This document shows positions 1 through 4,926 of a stretch of DNA of 5,468 nucleotides, piece by piece; position 1 is the first letter of the stretch, and each line of letters begins with the position of its first letter. Source of the DNA: Lachnospiraceae bacterium (lineage in GTDB: Bacteria > Bacillota > Clostridia > Lachnospirales > Lachnospiraceae). The notes beneath the pieces were generated by a model. The model was not told the DNA's origin, did no database searches, and saw only the letters and a program-made list of their open reading frames with translations. The stretch spans positions 1 through 5,468 of the forward strand of contig VSNE01000198.1 of NCBI GenBank assembly GCA_009774155.1, written 5' to 3'. The position numbers and the translations under genes were made by a program.

Positions 1-21
1 CTTCCTTATCTGATAGTTGTA

Positions 22-50
22 AGTATAACACATCCTTTTACAAAAATCAA
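22..50 (-). promoter_or_regulatory. Sigma-A type promoter firing out of the left edge
   Basis: Read on the minus strand, TTGATT (45-50) and TATACT (22-27) are separated by exactly 17 bases, and a TG one base before the -10 (29-30) makes it an extended -10 site. The transcript would start near position 15. An AAGGAAG at 1-7 could be the ribosome binding site of a gene whose start codon lies just outside the window. The site lies downstream of the rubrerythrin terminator, so it probably serves a separate minus-strand gene. The gene itself is not visible. Confidence 0.6.
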
Positions 51-93
51 CTGCAGCGGGCCTGATAATTTATTTTTTATTTTTACCTATCTA

Positions 94-139
94 GAAAACC
101 GGCCATACTCCCTTTTATTCCGGGAGCACGGCCGATTTC
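94..139 (-). terminator. Intrinsic terminator of the rubrerythrin operon
   Basis: Arms at 100-112 and 122-134 pair around a 9-base loop. In minus-strand RNA the stem is 13 continuous pairs: CGGCC/GGCCG, then GUG/UAU pairing through two G-U wobbles, then CUCCC/GGGAG. It is flanked by an A-rich run upstream and GGUUUUC downstream. In plus-strand RNA the middle triplet would contain two A-C mismatches, so the stem works best for minus-strand transcription. It begins about 30 bases after the rubrerythrin stop codon. Confidence 0.85.
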
Positions 140-169
140 TCACTTTTTCCCAACGGTTCGCTGTCAATT

Positions 170-703
170 CTAGTAATTCTCTGCCTTCACCTCAAAATAC
201 CCCTGGGGATGTGCGCAGACCGGACAGACCTGAGGAGCTGTTTTTCCAATATGGATATGGCCGCAGTTTGTACATACCCATATGGTATCGCCGTCCTTAG
301 AGAACACAAGACCCTTTTCCACATTTTCCAGAAGCTTCAGATAACGCTCTTCATGCTCTTTTTCAATTTTCGCCACACCCTCAAACATAGCTGCAATCTG
401 GGTAAATCCTTCCTCTCTTGCTTCCTTTGCAAAGGTTGCGTACATTTCTGTCCACTCATAATGCTCGCCGGCCGCCGCATCCTTTAAATTCTCTTCGGTC
501 GTTCCGATTCCGTGAATCAGTTTAAACCACAACTTCGCATGCTCCTTTTCATTGGCTGCGGTTTCCTCAAACAGATTGGCAATCTGTATATAGCCCTCTT
601 TTCTCGCTTTGGAGGCATAGTAGGTATACTTATTTCTTGCCTCTGATTCTCCTGCAAATGCGGCAATCAGATTTTGTTCGGTTCTGCTTCCTTTCAGTTC
701 CAT
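170..703 (-). CDS. rbr: Rubrerythrin
   Basis: Rubrerythrin is a cytosolic non-haem di-iron protein that reduces hydrogen peroxide to water in anaerobes, with electrons passed through its rubredoxin-like iron site. At 177 residues this is a full-length, compact member. The N-terminal four-helix ferritin-like domain (about 1-135) carries the expected iron ligands: E19, an ExxH at E52/H55, E83 and E86, and a second ExxH at E114/H117. The C-terminal rubredoxin-like domain has two CxxC pairs, C144/C147 and C160/C163. The ATG is preceded by AAAGGAG with a 9-base spacer. It is the last gene of the operon, 16 bases after the hydroxy-acid oxidoreductase, and is followed by a terminator. No separate promoter was seen, so it is probably co-transcribed. 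The assignment is secure; the physiological electron donor cannot be read from here. Confidence 0.97.
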   Translation of the reverse strand: MELKGSRTEQNLIAAFAGESEARNKYTYYASKARKEGYIQIANLFEETAANEKEHAKLWFKLIHGIGTTEENLKDAAAGEHYEWTEMYATFAKEAREEGFTQIAAMFEGVAKIEKEHEERYLKLLENVEKGLVFSKDGDTIWVCTNCGHIHIGKTAPQVCPVCAHPQGYFEVKAENY

Positions 704-719
704 CTGTATTAACTCCTTT

Positions 720-1739
720 CTATCGTTTCCAGATCATATCCCTGGAAATATCGCTCAGAGTAAATGCACCGCACATGGCCATCGTGTCGGCCAGCTCTGC
801 TCCCAGCTTCTCGATATAACACTGAACGCCCTCTCTGCCTCCGCCGTAGACAGCAGTCACAAACGGGCGGCAGATCAGCACTCCGTCCGCTCCCATAGCC
901 AGAGCTTTAAAAATATCTGTACCGCTGCGAATGCCGCCGTCTACAAATACTTTGATTCTTCCGCCGACTGCCTCTGTGATCTCCTCCAAAACCTCTGCGG
1001 TCGCCGGGCACTGATCAAGCACACGTCCTCCATGGTTGGAAACAACGATGGCTGCGGCTTTGGCCTCCTCTGCCTTCCGTGCAGCCTTTCCTGTCATCAC
1101 ACCCTTTACGATAAACGGAACTCCTGCCATCCCGGCAATCTCCTTCAGCTCGTCCACGGTTTTGCTTCCGGCCGGCGGAGTCATATTTTTCAGAAACGGA
1201 AGTCCCGCCGCATCCACATCCATGGCAACCGCGAAGGCTCCCGCAGCCTTCACCAGTTCTATTTTCCTGCGGATCGTATCCAGATTCCATGGTTTTACTG
1301 TGGGCACTCCCATGCCGCCTGCGGCCGCAATCGCTGCCGCCGCGCCCTCCATAACCTTTTCATTGACTCCGTCTCCGGTAAATGCTGCAATACCGGCTCC
1401 TGCACAGGCATCTACTAATATATTATTATATGCCAAATCGTCATATTTATCACTGTAATGCATATTTACTGCGCCGACCGGTCCTGCAAAAAACGGATAT
1501 CTGAATTTCTTTCCGAACAGCTCTATGGAAGTATCCACCGGACGGTTCTCATGGAGAGTATCCATATTTACACGAATCTCCTGCCATTTCTCGTAATTTC
1601 GGATGGCCGTATCGCCTCTCCCCTTAGCGCCCGGTCCCGGAATCTGGTTCCTGCACGCCGCTCCGTTGCAGACAGTACACGCCTTACAGAAATCACCGAT
1701 ACAAGTACGGGCCTCTTTTAATATGTCATTGTAATTCAT
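720..1739 (-). CDS. FMN-dependent alpha-hydroxy-acid oxidase/dehydrogenase
   Basis: Member of the FMN-dependent alpha-hydroxy-acid dehydrogenase family (glycolate oxidase, lactate oxidase and L-lactate dehydrogenase type), which oxidises 2-hydroxy acids to 2-keto acids. The 339 residues cover the TIM barrel. Visible are PFFAGPVGA (82-90), the FMN-contacting K212 in IVKGV, the active-site block SNHGGR (234-239) with the expected catalytic H236 and R239, and the phosphate-binding DGGIRSG (267-273). There is no membrane segment. Unusual for the textbook enzymes is a cysteine-rich N terminus (C13, C18, C21, C24, C29), which I recall from versions in anaerobes and which could hold a metal or an iron-sulphur centre. 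That would suggest electrons go to a protein carrier rather than to oxygen. The ATG follows GGGAGG with a 9-base spacer, starting 16 bases after the upstream stop. Substrate not determinable; lactate or glycolate are guesses. Confidence 0.9.
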   Translation of the reverse strand: MNYNDILKEARTCIGDFCKACTVCNGAACRNQIPGPGAKGRGDTAIRNYEKWQEIRVNMDTLHENRPVDTSIELFGKKFRYPFFAGPVGAVNMHYSDKYDDLAYNNILVDACAGAGIAAFTGDGVNEKVMEGAAAAIAAAGGMGVPTVKPWNLDTIRRKIELVKAAGAFAVAMDVDAAGLPFLKNMTPPAGSKTVDELKEIAGMAGVPFIVKGVMTGKAARKAEEAKAAAIVVSNHGGRVLDQCPATAEVLEEITEAVGGRIKVFVDGGIRSGTDIFKALAMGADGVLICRPFVTAVYGGGREGVQCYIEKLGAELADTMAMCGAFTLSDISRDMIWKR

Positions 1740-1755
1740 TACTTATTTCCTCCCT

Positions 1756-3588
1756 CTATTTACATACATCAATCCACTCTGCATATCCGGATGCCTGCTC
1801 CAGCTCCTCCAATGTTAAATTTACTGCGCTGTTGCTGCTGCCGCATGCCGGATAGACACTTTCAAACCGCTTCAGGGAAGCATCCAGATAGATTTTAACG
1901 CCCTTATTTACTCCGAACGGGCACACACCGCCAACCCCATGGCCTATTTTCTCCTCCACCTCATCAGAAGCAAGCATTTTCGCCTTTGTGTGGAACCTGG
2001 CCTTATATTTGCTGTTGTCAATCCGGGCATCTCCTGCGGCCACAATCAGGATACATTCCTCCCCCACCTGAAAGGACAGTGTTTTAGCGATTCTGGCCGC
2101 CTCGCAGCCCACAGCCTGAGCCGCCAGCTCAACGGTTGCGCTGGAGGTATCAAATACCATCACATGACTGTCCAGCCCAAACTGCTTTAAATACTCCTTT
2201 GCTTTTTCAAAAGCCATTTTCTTTTCCTCTTTTCGTTCAAATATCAGTTCTCCCCATACATCCGTCAGGCGATCCAGACTGAAAATCGCATTGGCCGGGC
2301 TGGAGGACGGAAGTCTGACAGCCAGTCGGCCGGTTTCCTCCTGACAATATTTTTTATATAGCCGGTACGCTTTATCCCCATTTGCAAAAATCCTTGTAAT
2401 ACGGCTGCCGTTAAGAACTCTGTTTAAATCTGCGGGAACTACGTTTTTAATGCTGCTGTCGCTGGAACCGATTATATCGCAGCTCTGTATCACATCCCAT
2501 ACGGCGATATGATGCTTTAAAAGCATTTTCTTTTTTTCTTCAATCGTTTCCGGCAGGCTTTCCCCTGTCAGTCTTGCTATCACGCTCCAGAAACGGTTTC
2601 TGGAGTGTCCGTAGTAAAATTTCTGTTCTCTTGACTTGACCGAAGGGAAGGTTCCCAAAATCAACAGCTCTGAATGTTCGTCATAGACCGGCTCGAATGT
2701 ATGCTCCACATGCTGATAACGGGAGCTTTCCTCCTCCGGTATCACATCCTCCGGATTCAGCTTCCGGGTTCTGGGATTCATTCTGGCCACGCCGCCGTCC
2801 TTGGCAATCGCCAGAATATAAGCATTGATTTTCAGCCTGTGTTCTTCGTAAAGGCCCATGCTCTGATACAAATCCTTATATTTTTCCAGAAGCTTGAGCC
2901 TGACCCTGACCGCATCCACACACATGGATTCGGTGGCCACAAGGCTGTCTCTCCGCTTCATATAATAATACACCGGCTTCTGCATCGCCCGGAACCGCCC
3001 TCCATACCGGATAAAGCTTAAATTAAACAGGAAATCCTCACACCAGTTCAGGGAGGTGTCGCAGAACAGCTCATGCTCCCGCACAATCTCCCGGCGGTAT
3101 AATTTATTCCACATAACTCCGTAATAAAAATCAGCCGGATCTTTTGCCATCTCCATAGCGAATTCTTCCCGGCTCATAACATCTTCCCTGCGGATATGTC
3201 TCTTTTCCACATACCTCTTTCCTTTTACACGGTAAAAATCAGCAATCACGAAATCACATTGATCTCTTTCTGCCGTCTGAACCAGGCTTTCCGTCGCATC
3301 AGGTGTCAGCCAGTCGTCACTGTCCATAAACTGCAGGTATTTTCCGCAGGCAAGGCGCATTCCCAGATTCCTTGTATCCGACACACCGGAATTTTCCTTG
3401 TCAATCACCCGGAAACGCACATCCTTTTTCTCATACTCCCGGCAGATCCCAAGACTGCCGTCTTTGCTTCCGTCGTTTAAAAGCAAAACCTCCATATCTG
3501 AAAAGGTCTGCGCCGACACGCTGTCCAGACTTCTGCGCAGATACCTCTCTGCATTATAAATCGGAATAATCAATGTCACCAGCGGCAT
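1756..3588 (-). CDS. Three-domain fusion: GT2 glycosyltransferase, deoxyinosine DNA glycosylase, YbaK deacylase
   Basis: One uninterrupted 610-residue frame carries three recognisable proteins. Residues 1 to about 290 are a GT-A family 2 glycosyltransferase: IIPIYNAERYL near the start, NDGSKDGS, N66-S-G-V-S-DTRN74, the metal-binding MDSDDW (88-93) and an acidic ED at 184-185. No membrane helix is seen. Residues 291-457 are a hypoxanthine/uracil-type DNA glycosylase (family 6 of the UDG superfamily): LGTFPSVKSREQKFYYGHSRNRFW spans 311-334, AVWDVI starts at 362, LPSSSPANA lies at 426-434; N331 is the likely catalytic asparagine. Residues 458-610 are a YbaK/EbsC-type aminoacyl-tRNA deacylase with the conserved K502 in AKTL, GGVCPFG (553-559) and GSSNSAVNL. 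All three are close to stand-alone length. Start: ATG after GGAGAAG, 12 bases past the DUF6472 stop. The fusion could be real, recently formed, or an assembly or sequencing artefact that removed stops. Confidence 0.88.
   Translation of the reverse strand: MPLVTLIIPIYNAERYLRRSLDSVSAQTFSDMEVLLLNDGSKDGSLGICREYEKKDVRFRVIDKENSGVSDTRNLGMRLACGKYLQFMDSDDWLTPDATESLVQTAERDQCDFVIADFYRVKGKRYVEKRHIRREDVMSREEFAMEMAKDPADFYYGVMWNKLYRREIVREHELFCDTSLNWCEDFLFNLSFIRYGGRFRAMQKPVYYYMKRRDSLVATESMCVDAVRVRLKLLEKYKDLYQSMGLYEEHRLKINAYILAIAKDGGVARMNPRTRKLNPEDVIPEEESSRYQHVEHTFEPVYDEHSELLILGTFPSVKSREQKFYYGHSRNRFWSVIARLTGESLPETIEEKKKMLLKHHIAVWDVIQSCDIIGSSDSSIKNVVPADLNRVLNGSRITRIFANGDKAYRLYKKYCQEETGRLAVRLPSSSPANAIFSLDRLTDVWGELIFERKEEKKMAFEKAKEYLKQFGLDSHVMVFDTSSATVELAAQAVGCEAARIAKTLSFQVGEECILIVAAGDARIDNSKYKARFHTKAKMLASDEVEEKIGHGVGGVCPFGVNKGVKIYLDASLKRFESVYPACGSSNSAVNLTLEELEQASGYAEWIDVCK
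2215..2231 (-). promoter_or_regulatory. Internal ribosome binding site and ATG for the YbaK domain
   Basis: Within the fusion, AAGAGGA (2225-2231, minus strand) sits 8 bases before an in-frame ATG (2215-2217, M458). That Met is exactly where a free YbaK/EbsC protein would start, and translation from it would give a 153-residue deacylase. The upstream codons (GAA CGA AAA GAG GAA AAG AAA) each lie one substitution from a stop, for example CGA to TGA, so a former stop here is easy to picture. The site may allow the deacylase to be made both free and fused. Confidence 0.6.
2716..2737 (-). promoter_or_regulatory. Shine-Dalgarno-like tract at the first fusion junction, start codon absent
   Basis: Inside the fusion, minus-strand GGAGGAGGAAAG (2726-2737) looks like a strong ribosome binding site. 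Eleven bases after its GGAGGAGG comes codon TAT (Y291, 2716-2718), followed by QHVEHTFEP. Stand-alone relatives, as I recall them, begin with Met at about this place, three or four residues before the HxF.P block. This fits a former gene start whose ATG has been lost. It may equally be a chance product of the Glu-rich linker PEEES. Confidence 0.4.
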
Positions 3589-3600
3589 TTTTTCTTCTCC

Positions 3601-3783
3601 TTACATCTGCTTTCTTACAACTGCATATTCATCCTCTCCGCAAAAATACGGACAGCTATCCACAGATCCGCTTAAAAACCTGTACATTTCGTCCTCGTCC
3701 AGATTAATCTCACATGTATAGTATTCACACTCTTCATCGTATACATAATTGCCGCACATCTCGCAGCCCGTTTTCACTCCCAT
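3601..3783 (-). CDS. Small cysteine-rich DUF6472 family protein
   Basis: A 60-residue acidic protein of unknown function, resembling the clostridial DUF6472 family as I recall it. Cysteines C7-x2-C10, C19, C24, C44 and C48 suggest a small metal-binding knuckle, probably zinc. Around them are the acidic INLDEDEMYRFL block and a C-terminal DEYAVVRKQM. I chose ATG at 3783 over the GTG at 3801 that would add six residues. GAGAGGAG (3791-3798) is a clear ribosome binding site 7 bases before this ATG and would itself be coding if the GTG were used, while the GTG has no such site upstream. It is the first gene of the operon, about 68 bases after a predicted transcription start, and 12 bases before the fusion gene. 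Function is not inferable beyond likely metal binding. Confidence 0.85.
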   Translation of the reverse strand: MGVKTGCEMCGNYVYDEECEYYTCEINLDEDEMYRFLSGSVDSCPYFCGEDEYAVVRKQM

Positions 3784-3857
3784 CAGTACGCTCCTCTCCA
3801 CATGGATTCTGGTTTATCTTGTGCAATCAAACGCCTTCAGCACCAACGGCTGGTTTT

Positions 3858-3886
3858 AATATAGCACATATTTCCTGAAATGTCGA
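3858..3886 (-). promoter_or_regulatory. Promoter of the DUF6472-to-rubrerythrin operon
   Basis: On the minus strand TCGACA (3881-3886, five of six consensus bases) and TATATT (3858-3863) are 17 bases apart, with a TG one base before the -10 (extended -10). Transcription would start near 3851, leaving a leader of about 68 bases. An imperfect 13-base palindrome (3842-3854, ACCA...TGGT) lies at the predicted start point. Confidence 0.65.
3868..3883. promoter_or_regulatory. Candidate operator in the operon promoter
   Basis: ATATTTC (3868-3874) and GAAATGT (3877-3883) form an inverted repeat, six of seven positions paired, around a 2-base centre. It fills the spacer between -35 and -10 of the minus-strand promoter and touches the -35. 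This placement suits a repressor, but the repeat is short and could be chance. No regulator gene is in the window. Confidence 0.25.
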
Positions 3887-3928
3887 ATGGAACGCGGCCC
3901 CTCTCCCGTCTTCAGGGCGGAAGTCTTC

Positions 3929-3957
3929 TTGCTGTAATAGAATAAAACTGCTATAAT
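3929..3957 (+). promoter_or_regulatory. Promoter of the aldose 1-epimerase gene
   Basis: TTGCTG (3929-3934) and a perfect TATAAT (3952-3957) are 17 bases apart, with TG at 3949-3950 giving an extended -10. The transcript would start near 3964, about 91 bases before the ATG. A short palindrome GAAGTCTTC (3920-3928) abuts the -35. The promoter faces away from the operon promoter; the two -35 elements are about 42 bases apart. Confidence 0.7.
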
Positions 3958-3981
3958 AAATACGATTCCGCTATGTAAAGA

Positions 3982-4007
3982 CGGCAGAAAGCTTTGCCGG
4001 AAAGGCT
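3982..4007 (+). other. Overlapping hairpins in the epimerase leader
   Basis: CGGCA (3982-3986) can pair with TGCCG (3995-3999). Alternatively AGCTTT (3990-3995) can pair with AAAGGCT (4001-4007) with one bulge. The two share bases and cannot form together. No U-run directly follows, so neither is a standard terminator, and I recognise no riboswitch class. Significance is doubtful. Confidence 0.25.
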
Positions 4008-4054
4008 GACATGGCTTATCTTAATCTTATCTTATTTTAACAGGGGGATTTTCC

Positions 4055-4858
4055 ATGAACATTACAATTAAAAATGACTTTGCATCTGCTACCTGCCAGA
4101 CCCTCGGAGCCGAGCTTTTATCTTATCAGACGGCTGCCGGAAAGGAATACATGTGGCAGAAGGAGCCTGCTTACTGGGCAAAAACCTCGCCGGTTCTGTT
4201 CCCGTATATCGGAGCTGTTCCAAAGCCTGTTGCCATTCACGGCAAGACCTATAATATTCCAAGACACGGCTTTGTAAAGGATGCCGATTTTAAGGTAACC
4301 GGACAGGGAGAAGATTATGTGGTCCTTTCAACCGGAACCACGGATTTTACCGCATCGGTCTATCCGTATGATTTTAGCTTCACAGTTACTTTCCGCCTGA
4401 ACGGGCCGGCTCTGGAGGCCGTTTATGGCGTTGCCAATAAGGGAAGCGAGGAAATGCCGTTTCTGATCGGCGGACATCCGGCATTCTTCTGCCCTATGGA
4501 GGAGGGAGAGCATTTTACAGAATATATGCTTTGCTTTGAAGATGAAAATGTACCGGACCTGCATTTACAGTATCCGATGTTTGACAATGACGCCATTCTC
4601 TACGAAAATCTGAAAAACCGTACAGTAAAGCTGATTCATCAGAGCACTAAAAAAGGAATCCGGTTCGATTTCCCTGATTATTTAAGCGTTGCTTTCTGGA
4701 CCCCGATTAAAAAAGACGCGCCGTTTCTCTGCATTGAACCATGGTGCGGCGGAACTATGGATCAGGTTCCGAATACAAATCTGCTGGAAAAAAAGTATGT
4801 ACAGTATCTTCCGGCAGGCCGGACCCGGGATTACAGGTTTTCCTTCCGTCCCTGCTGA
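4055..4858 (+). CDS. Aldose 1-epimerase family protein (LacX-like)
   Basis: Galactose-mutarotase superfamily protein of the LacX branch, which interconverts alpha and beta anomers of sugars or sugar phosphates in the cytosol. The 267 residues show the family blocks in order: GAEL (18-21), YMWQ (32-35), W41 then LFPYIG (48-53), RHGF (70-73) with H71, GGHPAF (139-144) with H141, and CIEPW (226-230) with E228 as the probable catalytic base. These match the two histidines and one glutamate of GalM-type active sites. The ATG follows AGGGGGA at suitable spacing. It is monocistronic, with its own promoter, and a hairpin follows the stop. At 267 residues it is shorter than the roughly 290 usual for LacX proteins; the shortfall appears to lie near 164-174, before MFDNDAI, where relatives have a longer loop. 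Frame and active site are intact. Natural sugar unknown. Confidence 0.9.
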   Translation: MNITIKNDFASATCQTLGAELLSYQTAAGKEYMWQKEPAYWAKTSPVLFPYIGAVPKPVAIHGKTYNIPRHGFVKDADFKVTGQGEDYVVLSTGTTDFTASVYPYDFSFTVTFRLNGPALEAVYGVANKGSEEMPFLIGGHPAFFCPMEEGEHFTEYMLCFEDENVPDLHLQYPMFDNDAILYENLKNRTVKLIHQSTKKGIRFDFPDYLSVAFWTPIKKDAPFLCIEPWCGGTMDQVPNTNLLEKKYVQYLPAGRTRDYRFSFRPC

Positions 4859-4867
4859 CAGCCGGAC

Positions 4868-4926
4868 ATAAAATGAAAGCAGGATATTTAGGACAGGCAG
4901 TCCCGGATACCCTGCTTTCATTTTAT
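4868..4926. terminator. Bidirectional terminator between convergent genes
   Basis: Arms 4868-4886 and 4908-4926 are 19 bases each and pair at 18 positions; the exception is an A-C mismatch in plus RNA that becomes a G-U wobble in minus RNA. The loop holds a second small stem, GGAC (4891-4894) with GTCC (4900-4903). A-rich and T-rich ends lie at the stem base, so it can act on either strand. It starts 9 bases after the epimerase stop, and its right arm contains the TAA stop (4923-4925) of the opposing DUF1015 gene. Confidence 0.85.

Noticed and set aside
1036..1458. Plus-strand open frames of up to 140 codons across the oxidoreductase gene
   Set aside because: They lie antisense to a confidently identified enzyme, resemble no family and show low-complexity composition from its codon pattern.
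2815..2820. TATATT-like -10 on the minus strand upstream of the glycosylase part, as an internal promoter
   Set aside because: No acceptable -35 at 16-18 bases; the matching hexamer is AACACA.
3784..3801. GTG start giving the DUF6472 protein six extra residues
   Set aside because: No ribosome binding site precedes it, and its codons overlap the strong GAGAGGAG site that serves the ATG at 3783.
3784..4054. Riboswitch or small RNA in the divergent intergenic region
   Set aside because: No known riboswitch core or terminator-like RNA was recognisable; only promoters and weak short hairpins.
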